Made by a program: the position numbers and the translations under genes
Assembly: GCA_947475165.1 (NCBI GenBank)
Contig: CANJLD010000017.1
Span: 1 to 64,000 of the forward strand
DNA from: Bacteroidota bacterium
Lineage (GTDB): Bacteria > Bacteroidota > Bacteroidia > Chitinophagales > LD1
Length of the DNA stretch: 64,000 nucleotides
Direction of reading: 5' to 3'
The notes under the pieces: generated by a model
The model's database searches: none
The model's input: only the letters and a program-made list of their open reading frames with translations
Told to the model about the DNA's origin: nothing
Shown here: piece after piece, positions 45,781 through 55,090 of the stretch
How the letters are laid out: the number at the start of each line of letters is the position of its first letter
How positions within the stretch are numbered: the first letter of the stretch is position 1

Positions 45781-47805
45781 TTAAACTTTCCAGAAACGAA
45801 GCAAAGCAATTTCGATGGCAAGAAAAAGTAGTGTGAGCATTAAACAAAGTTTCCAGAGCGGAGTGCCGCGGTCGAGTTCTTTTACCACGCTTGCCACTTC
45901 GGCATTGGCACCGTTTACTACATTAATGTTTAACTGCGGGTATTGTTCTTTCAGTTGCGAAGCGTTTTGAAATTTCATATCCGATTCTTTTCTATCGAAA
46001 TTGAGGGCAAGCAAATTAGTGGAATCAGAATTTTCTAATCCTACATTATAGAAGCCCGACTTCTTTATTTGCTCATTTAAGCCGAGCAGCATTTTGTTGC
46101 CTACCGCTAACTGCTCGGGTATGAACTCTACGTTATCGCCTTTTATTTTATAAACCTTTTCACCTGATACTTTTTTTGCGTCTACTTCCACCCGTGTTTT
46201 ATCGCCAATAAAATAACTGATGTTTCCGCTGCGGATGTTCAGCACTGCCATTTTATAAAGCATGGGAACGAAGATGGCATGCACCGGTAAGTCAGAAAAA
46301 TTCTGGTCGAGCGGAGAGCCGCAGATATAGAGCGAGCCGCTGCCGTGCGGATAACGACTGAAAAAAGAGTTGCCGTCTTTCAAAGTGAGAATGGCTTCTT
46401 CGTTAGAAGCAGTGGAACGGGTGAACTGATAATATTTTTTTATGCGCGGCAGGTTCATATTCTCGGGTATGCGCTCGAATACATCTTTAAAAATATTCTG
46501 CTGAAGATTGATGCCTGCTAAGTCCTGTTGTGTTTCGGAGAAACCGGTGATGGAATTTGCCTGCAGATTATTCAGGAACCGGTTGTAAGATTCCATATCG
46601 CATTGCGCGGCAGGGAAAACTGCTACCGCTCCTCCATCGGTTACATAGGCGTTTACAGCCGCTGCGAGCGATGCAGGAATGTTTTTCAGGTTGTCGATAA
46701 TGACGAGTTGATTTCCTTTCAGCGCATTTGCATCGAAGGCAGAAACCAGTGTGGAAGTGTAATCGAACTCCGCCTGATTTTTGAAGAGGGCATCGAGAAA
46801 CTGATTCGATTTGTTTTCGCTGAAAGCAAGCACTTTTATTTTTTCAATCACATTAAAGGCGAGGAAATAATTGTCGTCATAAGTTATAGGGAAATCCTGA
46901 ACCTGCAATTCGGCTTTGTTCCAGTTGGGCTGGTTGAGCACAAAGGTCATGGTGTCATATATATAGGAGTTGGGCTCTACCGAAAAATCGGCCATTGCTT
47001 TGGTTTGATTGTTCAGCTTTAAAACAATGCGGTTGTTCTCTATCGCCTTCTCTCCGCTGTTCGAAATTTTTACAATCAGTTGTGTTTGCTGGTTGAGCAG
47101 CTGCACCGGTTCGTTAAACCAAACGGTATCTATATAAACATTGGCCTGCGCATCGGCAGCGAGGGGAATTAAATTGTAAGCCACCGCTGAATCAACACTA
47201 AGTGCGCCCATGTTCTTTTGAAAATCAGAAAGCAGATAAGCAATTTGATTTTTACCGTTCTCTCTGCTTAACGCATCTTTCTGCCTCTTCGTAATTTCGG
47301 AAAGGCTGCGCACAGCCGGTGAAATTTCGAGCTCATCAATCATGCTGATGAATTCTTCTTTACCGGTAAGCCGCTGATGCTTGCCTTCAAAATCGTTACT
47401 CAATAACTGGAACTGGTCATCGGCAGAATAGTTCCGCGCAATTTCTTTGGCGGCAAGCTTTGCTTTGTCAAACAGGCTTCTTCCATCGCTTACGGCATTC
47501 ATCGAAAATGAATTATCAATATAAATGCTCACGTATTTTCTGCCGGTGGTTACTCCGTTGTGTTTGTTGGGAATAAAGGGCTGGGCAAATGCAAAAACCA
47601 AAAAGGCAAGGGCAAGAAGGCGCGAAGCTAACACCAAAAGATGTTTGAGTTTGCTGCGCGATGAGGTTTCCTGTTTTACCTCGCGCAGAAACTGCACGTT
47701 GCTGAAATAAACGGTTTTGTATCTGCGAAAATTAAAGAGATGGACGATGATGGGAACAGCCAGCGCGGCAAGAGCAAACAGAAACAGAGGGAAAACAAAT
47801 TGCAT
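45781..47805 (-). CDS. BatA-domain membrane protein with von Willebrand-like region
   Basis: About 674 residues from MQFVFPLFLFALAALAVPIIVHLFNFRRYK, the double-transmembrane BatA N-terminal domain. A VWA-like part follows (YVSIYIDNSFSMNA, with the MIDAS-like DNSFS), then a beta-rich periplasmic part, and a last C-terminal membrane segment (LCLMLTLLFLAIEIALLRFW). The function is unknown; relatives are linked with aerotolerance-type Bat operons and MoxR ATPases, which are not seen here. The start at 47805 is preferred to 47829. Confidence 0.85.
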   Translation of the reverse strand: MQFVFPLFLFALAALAVPIIVHLFNFRRYKTVYFSNVQFLREVKQETSSRSKLKHLLVLASRLLALAFLVFAFAQPFIPNKHNGVTTGRKYVSIYIDNSFSMNAVSDGRSLFDKAKLAAKEIARNYSADDQFQLLSNDFEGKHQRLTGKEEFISMIDELEISPAVRSLSEITKRQKDALSRENGKNQIAYLLSDFQKNMGALSVDSAVAYNLIPLAADAQANVYIDTVWFNEPVQLLNQQTQLIVKISNSGEKAIENNRIVLKLNNQTKAMADFSVEPNSYIYDTMTFVLNQPNWNKAELQVQDFPITYDDNYFLAFNVIEKIKVLAFSENKSNQFLDALFKNQAEFDYTSTLVSAFDANALKGNQLVIIDNLKNIPASLAAAVNAYVTDGGAVAVFPAAQCDMESYNRFLNNLQANSITGFSETQQDLAGINLQQNIFKDVFERIPENMNLPRIKKYYQFTRSTASNEEAILTLKDGNSFFSRYPHGSGSLYICGSPLDQNFSDLPVHAIFVPMLYKMAVLNIRSGNISYFIGDKTRVEVDAKKVSGEKVYKIKGDNVEFIPEQLAVGNKMLLGLNEQIKKSGFYNVGLENSDSTNLLALNFDRKESDMKFQNASQLKEQYPQLNINVVNGANAEVASVVKELDRGTPLWKLCLMLTLLFLAIEIALLRFWKV

Positions 47806-47866
47806 GGGGACAATAATAAACAAAAGCAAGCAGGCAATTGGTGAGGAGAGGGAAGATGTAGGAAAT

Positions 47867-50800
47867 CTACATCTTCACAAACCTCTTTCTAGCCACAGCA
47901 TCACTGCCTTTTAGCTCAATAAAATAAATACCGGAGGTAAGTGTGCTCACATCTATTTGAGGAGTGTATTTCTGCTCGCTTATTTTTCTGCCGTTTACAT
48001 CAAACACCGAAATAAGCACCGGATTAAAGTTTTCAGTTTGAATGTTTAAGATAGTGTTAGCGGGATTAGGAAAAATACGGATTGCGGCATTTGAATTGCG
48101 GATTGAAGAAACATCGCTCACTACACTAAGCGTAGTAGTAACAACACTATCGCAACCCTCAATAGTTTGTAAAGTATCTGTATAAATTCCTGCAACGCTT
48201 ACTGTATTGCCGGAAGGCAAAGTGTATGTATTACCTTGTTCAATAGTGGTATCAATCTGGTTACTATAAACAGGAAGAATGCTTAATGAAAGCTGAACAA
48301 CCGAATCACAACCGTTTGAGTTTTGCAAAAGGTGGCTGTAAGTTCCTGCACTGTTTAATTGCTGACCGAAAAAGTCAAATACCTCTCCATTGCAAATACT
48401 TTGCGAAGAAGAAGTAGAATCTTTAGAATTAACCCAAAGCAAAAGTGTAACAACCGAATCACAACCGTTTGAGTTTTGCAAAAGGTGGCTGTAAGTACCT
48501 GCGCTATTTAATTGCTGACCCAGAAAGTCAAACGACTCTCCGTTGCAAATACTTTGAGATGAAGAAGTAGAATCTTTTGTAAACACGGTTAAGTGAAGCG
48601 AAACAATACTATCACAAACCGAAGCGGTTTGCAGTGTATCAGAATAATCTCCGGTATTGCTTAGCACATTGCCATTAAAATTATAACCCTCCCCATTACA
48701 AACACCCGCTTGTAAATTTGTTGTAGTGGTATAGTGAATTGTATTTACAGGTGTATTGGTAACCACCGGTGCATTAAAATCAAAATAAATGTAAGCAGGG
48801 TTACCAATAGTTGTTCCGCAACTTAAGCTTGGTTTTGTTTTTATGCGGTATTGCACATAGCCGTGGCTTTGCGGCTCGTTGTGTGTGCTATCCGGTAAAT
48901 TAATATTTGGGAAACTAAACCGCACACGGTTTTCTAAATTATAAACTTGTGTAAGCGGTTGGTGACTGTATGCAAGCAACTGAAAAGTAGAAGCATCTAA
49001 AGCTGCATCAATTGTATCATCTATATAAATATGCTGTGCCTCGGCAGTGCCGGTGTTTTGAAATTGAATAGCATAGGTTAGCCATTGTGCATCGGTAGAA
49101 ATATTGCCTATTGGCGAAACTTCTTTCAGGTTAGGGTCATAAGAATTTACAATGGTAAAAAAATGCGCAAGCGTATTGTTGGCAGAGTTATTATCTCCGG
49201 CAGTGGGTGTAACCGAAACGCTTATACAAACTTGCTGACCTGCCTGCGCATTTATATTTGTATTTAAAACAAAAGCAAAACTGTTAAGCACATTTATATT
49301 GCCAAAATTGGCAATGTTGTAAGTAATGGTATTGCCTGATACTGAAGAAGGCGTTAATGCCCCTGCATTGCCCACATAAGTAACCGGACCCGTAAAAGTA
49401 ATAACCACCTGCCCGCTAACATTAGCGCAACTGGCTCCAAAAAAACGCGCATAATCACCTGCATGAATACGCACAGTATTGTTATTGTTTGGGCGGAAAA
49501 ATCCGTTATCATAAATGCTCCACGCGCCAACATCAAAACCTGTTTTACAGCGCATGCCAAAATCCATACTAAAATCCATTGAATCAAGCGCAGTGATATT
49601 TGAAGTGCGTGTACCGCTTGCAGGGCAGGTAATTAAAACCGGTAATCCTGTAGTATCTACAGTATAATCATAGTTACCATAATTAGTATCGAAAGAATAA
49701 AACCCTTCGCTACCGGTGTATACTTGTTGTTGTAAAACACCACCATTGTTTAGTTTAACAGGAAAATTGCCAAAACCATTTTCGTTTACATCATCGGTAC
49801 AGTTATTATTGGCATCGTTATAAACCTTACCGCTTATGTTCCAAAACACTGAACAGCCATTGTTATTGAACAAGCCACAAAGAGGAACTGTGCTTAACGG
49901 ATGATTGCTGTAAGTATTACTTTGAGGGTAATTCGGTAGGCAAGCAATGGTGCCATCAAATTGAAAGGATTTTATTTTTTTTAGTTCAGGTAAGCAAACT
50001 AAGTTTGGCGTAGTGGTACAAATGAAGGATGCTAACGAATCTGGCAATTCGGGTATATAAGTCAATTGAAAGCTAAATCTGCAATCCAAACCAGTTAACG
50101 AATTTGGCAATGCAGGTAAACTTGTTAGTGGGTTACTTCCACAGGCAAGGTTGTTTAACGAACTTGGCAATAGCGGCAGGTTTGCGAGTTGGTTGCTCGA
50201 GCAAGTAAGGTCAATTAACGAATTTGGCAACACTGGTAAATTGACAAGGTTATTGCCATTACAAGCGAGGTTTGTCAAAGAGTTTGGCAATACGGGTAAA
50301 CTGCTTAATTGATTGTATTTACATTGTAAATCAGCCAAGGAATTGGGCAACGTAGGTAAGTTACTTAACTGGTTAGAGTTGCAATAAAGCAATGTCAAAG
50401 AGTTTGGCAGAGAAGGTAACGCATTGAATTGGTTGCCGCTACAGTAAAGCCTCTGTAACGAATTTGGTAAAGTGGGTAATATAGGTAGTTGGTTATTCTC
50501 GCAAAATAATTGTACCAAAGAATTTGGTAGCGTGGGTAGCGAAGAGAGTTGATTGCTAGAGCAAGAAAGATCTGCCAAATTTGGTAAAGCAGGTAAATTG
50601 TTAAGTGGGTTATTGCCACATCCAAGTACTAGCAACGAACTTGGTAAATTGGGTAAACTTGTAAGTTGGTTATGATCGCAATACAGAAATATCAATGCAT
50701 TTGGAAGAAAAGGTAAAATTGTGAGTTGATTTTGGTGGCAATAGAGATATGACAAAGTATTTTGTAATGTAGGTAACACAGTTAAATAGTTGTTGCTACA

Positions 50801-51064
50801 GTCTAGAGTGTGTAAATTATCAAAGTACTGTATGCCTTCTATACTTGCAATACTTCCATGTGAACAATAAACTGAAGTTGTTGTCACTACTGCATTACAC
50901 GTAGTATCCATCTGCCAACCCACTGTATTGTTTCCTAGCAAACAAGCAGAGTATCCATTTGCATTCAGCCAAGTTCCAAAATTACTATCCGGTATACTAA
51001 CCCACTGCGCCTTTAAACCAAGCGAACCAACCACAATAAAAAGTGCAAGTAAAAATCTCTTCAT
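47867..51064 (-). CDS. Large LPX-type leucine-rich-repeat T9SS surface protein
   Basis: A 1065-residue exported protein. Signal peptide (residues 1-20), then about fourteen 21-residue leucine-rich repeats (about 85-380) of form L..LxCxxNQLxxLPxLPNSL, each with a cysteine at the same position. An SD-repeat-like domain (GKVYNDANNNCTDDVNENG), a DUF11/conserved-repeat-like domain (AIQFQNTGTAEAQHIYIDDTI) and two nearly identical 51-residue repeats (SICNGESFDFLGQQLNSAG...) follow. The C-terminus is a type A T9SS domain (IRIFPNPANTILNIQ ... SGIYFIELKGS). Probably a surface-anchored or secreted binding protein. Confidence 0.9.
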   Translation of the reverse strand: MKRFLLALFIVVGSLGLKAQWVSIPDSNFGTWLNANGYSACLLGNNTVGWQMDTTCNAVVTTTSVYCSHGSIASIEGIQYFDNLHTLDCSNNYLTVLPTLQNTLSYLYCHQNQLTILPFLPNALIFLYCDHNQLTSLPNLPSSLLVLGCGNNPLNNLPALPNLADLSCSSNQLSSLPTLPNSLVQLFCENNQLPILPTLPNSLQRLYCSGNQFNALPSLPNSLTLLYCNSNQLSNLPTLPNSLADLQCKYNQLSSLPVLPNSLTNLACNGNNLVNLPVLPNSLIDLTCSSNQLANLPLLPSSLNNLACGSNPLTSLPALPNSLTGLDCRFSFQLTYIPELPDSLASFICTTTPNLVCLPELKKIKSFQFDGTIACLPNYPQSNTYSNHPLSTVPLCGLFNNNGCSVFWNISGKVYNDANNNCTDDVNENGFGNFPVKLNNGGVLQQQVYTGSEGFYSFDTNYGNYDYTVDTTGLPVLITCPASGTRTSNITALDSMDFSMDFGMRCKTGFDVGAWSIYDNGFFRPNNNNTVRIHAGDYARFFGASCANVSGQVVITFTGPVTYVGNAGALTPSSVSGNTITYNIANFGNINVLNSFAFVLNTNINAQAGQQVCISVSVTPTAGDNNSANNTLAHFFTIVNSYDPNLKEVSPIGNISTDAQWLTYAIQFQNTGTAEAQHIYIDDTIDAALDASTFQLLAYSHQPLTQVYNLENRVRFSFPNINLPDSTHNEPQSHGYVQYRIKTKPSLSCGTTIGNPAYIYFDFNAPVVTNTPVNTIHYTTTTNLQAGVCNGEGYNFNGNVLSNTGDYSDTLQTASVCDSIVSLHLTVFTKDSTSSSQSICNGESFDFLGQQLNSAGTYSHLLQNSNGCDSVVTLLLWVNSKDSTSSSQSICNGEVFDFFGQQLNSAGTYSHLLQNSNGCDSVVQLSLSILPVYSNQIDTTIEQGNTYTLPSGNTVSVAGIYTDTLQTIEGCDSVVTTTLSVVSDVSSIRNSNAAIRIFPNPANTILNIQTENFNPVLISVFDVNGRKISEQKYTPQIDVSTLTSGIYFIELKGSDAVARKRFVKM
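48280..48600 (-). repeat. Two 153-bp near-identical direct repeats in the LRR gene
   Basis: The word ccgaatcacaaccgtttgag falls at 48301 and 48454, exactly 153 bp (51 codons) apart, with almost identical sequence between. A recent tandem duplication or gene conversion of one SprB-like domain. Confidence 0.75.
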
Positions 51065-51141
51065 GGGTATTGCGTTTGGCTTTTAAAAGTAGAAATAAAA
51101 ACGAACAAACAACCCCGAAAGGGTTTTAAACCCTCTCGGAG

Positions 51142-51442
51142 TTTCCGCATTGGCTCCGTAACTCTTACGGCAAGTATTTCTGTACTCCAATTGCCTCCGC
51201 AACTCTTACGGCAAGTATTTCCGTTCTCCAACCGCCTCCGTAAGTCTTCCGCTAAGTATTTCTGTTCTCCTAATGCCTTCGTAACTCTTACGGCAATATT
51301 TTCAGTTCTTCTAATGCGCCCGTAACTGTTACGCTGCCTGTTCCGGTTCTCCAAAATGTTCCGTAACTGTTACGCTGGCATTTACTGCTCCTCCAACGCT
51401 TCCGTAAGTCTTACGGAGGCATTCGGAGTACTCCGAATGTTA
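51142..51442. repeat. Tandem array of seven 41-bp units with internal palindrome (array 3)
   Basis: The word CCGTAA (or a one-base variant) recurs at 51156, 51197, 51238, 51279, 51320, 51361 and 51402, exactly 41 bp each time. Each unit contains a palindrome CCGTAACTCTTACGG (or CCGTAAGTCTTACGG) and an about 26-bp tail GCAAGTATTTCTGTTCTCC... that is also conserved. A period of 41 shifts the frame each unit, so no protein is encoded. It lies between the LRR gene and the esterase gene and accounts for most of a 403-bp gap. Confidence 0.9.
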
Positions 51443-51467
51443 AAAACGTTAAAATTTAAGGGGGGAG

Positions 51468-52295
51468 TTAATGCAAATAAAGCTGCAGCCAGTTTTTTAC
51501 CTCGCTGTAAATTTGCTGGTTGTTTACGCCACCGGCAGATACATCGTGTCCCGCATTGCCCAAAAAAGTGGTATCGGTGGCAATACCGTAAAAGTGCAGC
51601 GTGTCGAACATTACCTGGCTTTGAGCAGGAGGCACCAGATTATCTAAACTTCCATGAATTAAAAGTGTAGGCACATTGCTATGGTAATTAACCGGGCTGG
51701 CATCGCGGAAAACCTGCGGGTTGGCCTGTTCCGTAGCCCCCAAAAACTGCTGAAACACATAGCCGATAGCATAATTATTAGCGTATTGCTGAAAAACCGA
51801 ATCGCCCATATCGGTTGGCCCGCAGAGGGAGATAACGGCCTTTACCACATGGCTGCTATCGAACCCGTGCCCGTAAAGCAGCGAAAGATGCCCGCCTGCG
51901 CTGGCACCCATCAGGGCAAATTTATTTTTGCCTATCTGCCACAACGAAGCTTTGCTGTTGATATAGTCAATGGCCGTTTGCACATCCTGCATCTGGTGGT
52001 GAAAATCGCCATCGGCATAGCGGTAATTAATGGCTGCCACGGCATAACCGTTTTGGGTAATGCTGTTTATTTGCTCGCTCGTCCAGTCGGTTTTATTGCC
52101 GGCCACCCAGCCTCCGCCATGTATCAGTATTACCACTGCGGTATTAGTATCATGTACAGAAGGAAGGTAAACATCCAATTTGTTGCGCGTGTAAGAACCA
52201 TAAGTCTGGTTCGTATACATGCTCTGTGGCGGTTTCTGAAACACACACGAGCTGATGCAAAGAATAAACAGAAGCGGAAAAAGTAAATGGCGCAT
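51468..52295 (-). CDS. Lipoprotein alpha/beta-hydrolase (carboxylesterase/lipase-like)
   Basis: 275 residues from MRHLLFPLLFILCISSC, a lipoprotein signal with cysteine 17. Fifty in-frame codons upstream are rejected because they lack a signal and overlap the rplD leader region on the other strand. HGGGWVAGN (oxyanion motif), MGASAGGHLSLL (nucleophile serine), LLIHGSLDNLVP (aspartate region) and GHDV (histidine) form the catalytic set of BD-FAE/HSL-like esterases. Envelope-bound; the substrate is not predictable. Confidence 0.88.
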   Translation of the reverse strand: MRHLLFPLLFILCISSCVFQKPPQSMYTNQTYGSYTRNKLDVYLPSVHDTNTAVVILIHGGGWVAGNKTDWTSEQINSITQNGYAVAAINYRYADGDFHHQMQDVQTAIDYINSKASLWQIGKNKFALMGASAGGHLSLLYGHGFDSSHVVKAVISLCGPTDMGDSVFQQYANNYAIGYVFQQFLGATEQANPQVFRDASPVNYHSNVPTLLIHGSLDNLVPPAQSQVMFDTLHFYGIATDTTFLGNAGHDVSAGGVNNQQIYSEVKNWLQLYLH

Positions 52296-52363
52296 GGCTA
52301 TGAATCTTGTGCCAAAGGTAACAGGTAGCATAACAGCGGCAAGCCTCCCAAGAAATTTCCTGC

Positions 52364-52414
52364 CAAACATTTGCAACTCTGTTCCAAAAAGATATTTTTG
52401 CGTCCCCTTAACGG
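52364..52414 (+). promoter_or_regulatory. Promoter and leader of ribosomal piece B (rplD operon)
   Basis: TTTG (52370-52373), a 19-nt spacer and TATTTTTG (52393-52400). The 19-mer caaacatttgcaactctgt (52364-52382) is identical to the one before rpsC. Next comes CGTCCCC and a short hairpin CCCTTAACGGG, at the same place as the palindrome in piece C. Confidence 0.8.
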
Positions 52415-52450
52415 GAAAGGTGTGTAGAACCACCATTAAAAACATGCATT

Positions 52451-53083
52451 ATGAAGGTTAAAGTACTAAGTAAAGACGGCAAAGAAACAGGAAGAGAAAT
52501 CAACCTGAACGATGAAATTTTCGGTGTAGAACCGAATGACCACGCTGTATATTTGTCAGTAAAGTCATTCCTTGCAGCACAACGTCAGGGAACACATAAA
52601 TCGAAAGAAAAGTGGGAGGTAAGCCGCACCACTAAAAAGGCGTTCCGCCAAAAAGGAACCGGTGGAGCCCGCAGAGGTTCTATGAAAGTTTCAGGTGTTA
52701 AGGGCGGTGCTCGTGCATTCGGTCCTAAACCACACCTTTACGAATTAAAGGTGAACAAGAAGGTAAAAGACCTGGCTAAACGCAGCGCACTTACTTACAA
52801 AGCAAAAGACGGTAACCTGATTATAGTTGAAGATTTCAACGTAACTACTCCAAAAACTAAAGATTTCTCAGCAGTTGTAACAGGCTTAAACCTGACAGGA
52901 ACAAAGAGCGTGTTTGTATTGGAAGGTGCCGATAAGAACACTTTGCTTGCTGCACGTAACATTCCTACTGTATCGGTAAGTGCATCAAACACCTTAAACA
53001 TTTTCGAAATTATGAACTGCAAGAAACTGGTGTTGAGCGAAGCAGCCGTAAAATCTATTGAATCTAATTTCTCGAACAATTAA
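52451..53083 (+). CDS. rplD: 50S ribosomal protein L4
   Basis: A 210-residue protein, MKVKVLSKDGKETGREINLNDEIFGVEPNDHAVYLSVK, with the extended tunnel loop KAFRQKGTGGARRGSMKVSGVKGGARAFGPKPHLY. L4 lines the exit tunnel and in E. coli represses its own operon. It is the first gene of piece B, with a promoter in place of the usual upstream rplC. Confidence 0.97.
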   Translation: MKVKVLSKDGKETGREINLNDEIFGVEPNDHAVYLSVKSFLAAQRQGTHKSKEKWEVSRTTKKAFRQKGTGGARRGSMKVSGVKGGARAFGPKPHLYELKVNKKVKDLAKRSALTYKAKDGNLIIVEDFNVTTPKTKDFSAVVTGLNLTGTKSVFVLEGADKNTLLAARNIPTVSVSASNTLNIFEIMNCKKLVLSEAAVKSIESNFSNN

Positions 53084-53103
53084 TATAAGAGGAGGAAAAC
53101 ATC

Positions 53104-53400
53104 ATGGCAACAACAGTATTAGTAAAACCAATCATTACCGAAAAATCTACCAAGAGTGGCGAGAAAGCCGGTAAGTATGCTTTCCGTGTAGCTAAAGACG
53201 CTAACAAACTTGAGATTAAGAAGGCGATTGAAGCCACTTATAATGTTCAGGTTGATTCAGTTAACACACAGGTAAACGTAGGTAAGAAGAAGATTCGCCA
53301 AACCAAAAAAGGAATGGCAATCGGAATGAAATCTTCTTTCAAAAAAGCACACGTTACACTTAAAAAAGGCGAAGTAATCGACTTCTACGGTAACGTATAA
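53104..53400 (+). CDS. rplW: 50S ribosomal protein L23
   Basis: A 98-residue protein, MATTVLVKPIITEKSTKSGEKAGKYAFRVAKDANKLEIKKAIEATYNVQVDSVNTQ. L23 lies at the tunnel exit and docks trigger factor and SRP. It lies 20 nt after rplD; the AGGAGG-like sequence ahead of the ATG is a clear ribosome binding site, uncommon in this phylum. Confidence 0.97.
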   Translation: MATTVLVKPIITEKSTKSGEKAGKYAFRVAKDANKLEIKKAIEATYNVQVDSVNTQVNVGKKKIRQTKKGMAIGMKSSFKKAHVTLKKGEVIDFYGNV

Positions 53401-53409
53401 AAACAAAAC

Positions 53410-53447
53410 GTCATTGCGAGGCTCTGCGAAGCAATCCCCTGCAATAA
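53410..53447 (+). repeat. GTCATTGCGAGG-type dispersed repeat between rplW and rplB
   Basis: gtcattgcgaggctctgcg followed by aagcaatcccctgcaata, directly after the rplW stop codon in an otherwise compact operon. A degenerate copy is at 13392. Such repeats are widespread in bacterial genomes. Confidence 0.7.
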
Positions 53448-53526
53448 CTAAATAACATATTCTTTAACTAAAGTGGAAGCCCTCAACCACTGATAATAAA
53501 AAGAGAGGAAGTAAAAAAGAATAATC

Positions 53527-54351
53527 ATGGGAATTAAAAAATACCGCCCGACCACCCCGAGTTTGCGATTTACCGAATTGCTTACTTTCGAAGAACTTAC
53601 TACTGACACACCAGAGAAATCGCTTCTCGCTCCAATGAAATCGAGTGGAGGGCGTAACAGCAAAGGTCGTATGACCATACGTTACTCAGGCGGTGGACAC
53701 AAACAGCGTTACCGTATTATCGATTTCAAACGCGATAAGAAAGATGTTCCAGGTAAAGTAGCAACAGTGGAGTATGATCCAATCCGCACAGCATTCATCG
53801 CTTTAATTCAATATCCTGATGGTGAGAAGAGATACATTCTTTCTCCTGCCGGTTTAAAAGTTGGTCAAACAGTTGTAGCAGGAAAGAACGTAGCACCTGA
53901 AGTAGGTAACACTCTTCCGCTTTCCGAAATTCCATTGGGAGCAATTATCCATAACATCGAATTACACCCGGGCAAAGGCGGAACAATCGTTCGCAGTGCC
54001 GGAACATCGGCACAATTACTTGTTCGTGAAGATAAATACGCTATCGTAAAATTACCTTCAGGCGAAACCCGCAAAATATTGTTGACTTGTGTAGCTACTA
54101 TTGGCTCAGTATCGAATGGCGACCACAACTTACAAAGCTACGGTAAAGCAGGTCGTAAACGCTGGTTAGGCGTTCGTCCAAGAACAAGACCGGTTGCCAT
54201 GAACCCAGTTGATCACCCGATGGGAGGAGGAGAAGGCCGTGCATCAGGAGGTCACCCGCGTTCAAGAACAAACATTAAGGCGAAGGGCTACAAGACGAGA
54301 ACTCCGAAGAAAGCATCTTCTCAGTTTATAGTTCAGCGCAGAAGCAAATAA
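53527..54351 (+). CDS. rplB: 50S ribosomal protein L2
   Basis: A 274-residue protein, [18 protein letters not shown], with the [19 protein letters not shown] motif and the peptidyl-transferase-region [30 protein letters not shown] loop with its conserved histidine. Needed for subunit joining. It follows rplW across a repeat-bearing 126-nt gap. Confidence 0.98.
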   Translation: MGIKKYRPTTPSLRFTELLTFEELTTDTPEKSLLAPMKSSGGRNSKGRMTIRYSGGGHKQRYRIIDFKRDKKDVPGKVATVEYDPIRTAFIALIQYPDGEKRYILSPAGLKVGQTVVAGKNVAPEVGNTLPLSEIPLGAIIHNIELHPGKGGTIVRSAGTSAQLLVREDKYAIVKLPSGETRKILLTCVATIGSVSNGDHNLQSYGKAGRKRWLGVRPRTRPVAMNPVDHPMGGGEGRASGGHPRSRTNIKAKGYKTRTPKKASSQFIVQRRSK

Positions 54352-54381
54352 TAATTAGACAAAAAATATAAACCATAAGAA

Positions 54382-54654
54382 ATGGCACGTTCAATAAAAA
54401 AAGGTCCTTACGTTCAGTTTAAACTCGGTAAAAAAGTAGCTAAACTGAATGCTGGCGGAAAGAAAACAGTAGTAAAAACATGGAGCCGTGCTTCAGTTAT
54501 TATTCCTGAAATGGTAGGTCACACGTTTGCAGTACACAACGGGAATAAATTCATTCCTGTTTATGTTACCGAGAACATGGTAGGTCATAAATTAGGTGAG
54601 TTTTCTCCAACGCGTGTGTTTAAAGCACATGCCGGTAATAACAAAGGCAAGTAA
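54382..54654 (+). CDS. rpsS: 30S ribosomal protein S19
   Basis: A 90-residue protein, [74 protein letters not shown], matching S19 throughout. It lies in the 30S head next to S13. Thirty nt after rplB. Confidence 0.98.
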   Translation: MARSIKKGPYVQFKLGKKVAKLNAGGKKTVVKTWSRASVIIPEMVGHTFAVHNGNKFIPVYVTENMVGHKLGEFSPTRVFKAHAGNNKGK

Positions 54655-54687
54655 TATTTAATAAGAAGAAATAATAAAACCAATAAA

Positions 54688-55074
54688 ATGGAAGCAGTAG
54701 CACATTTAAGAAACAATCCAACCTCTACCCGCAAAATGCGTTTAGTGGCAGACCTTATCCGCGGTAAAAAAGTGTATGAGGCACTTACTATATTAAAGTT
54801 CAGCAAGCAGGAAGCTTCTACCAAGTTAGAGAAATTGCTGAAGAGCGCAATCAACAACTGGGAGCAGAAAAACGATGGCAGCAAGCCTGAGGACAGCGAA
54901 CTGGTTGTAAAAGAAATTCAGGTAAATGCCGGAACTATGTTGAAGAGATTTTTGCCTGCACCACAAGGTCGTGCATACCGTCTTCGCAAGAGAAGCAACC
55001 ACGTAACTATTAAAGTAGATAGCAAAATTGCATCTGCACCGGCAGTTGAAGAAACTGTAGAAGCAGAAGCGTAA
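54688..55074 (+). CDS. rplV: 50S ribosomal protein L22
   Basis: A 128-residue protein, [33 protein letters not shown], with the tunnel hairpin [27 protein letters not shown]. The acidic tail [13 protein letters not shown] is a lineage extension. It is the last gene of piece B; rpsC, its usual neighbour, is about 48 kb away. Confidence 0.97.
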   Translation: MEAVAHLRNNPTSTRKMRLVADLIRGKKVYEALTILKFSKQEASTKLEKLLKSAINNWEQKNDGSKPEDSELVVKEIQVNAGTMLKRFLPAPQGRAYRLRKRSNHVTIKVDSKIASAPAVEETVEAEA

Positions 55075-55090
55075 ATAAGATACGGTTAAC

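Noticed and set aside
51061-51354. 97-residue frame on the minus strand across the 41-bp array
   Set aside because: The period of 41 shifts frame at each unit; the peptide is only translated repeat and has no family match.
51142-51442. CRISPR-like array
   Set aside because: The 41-bp period and palindromes look like repeats with spacers, but the tails between palindromes are conserved and no cas gene is near, so it is a plain tandem array.
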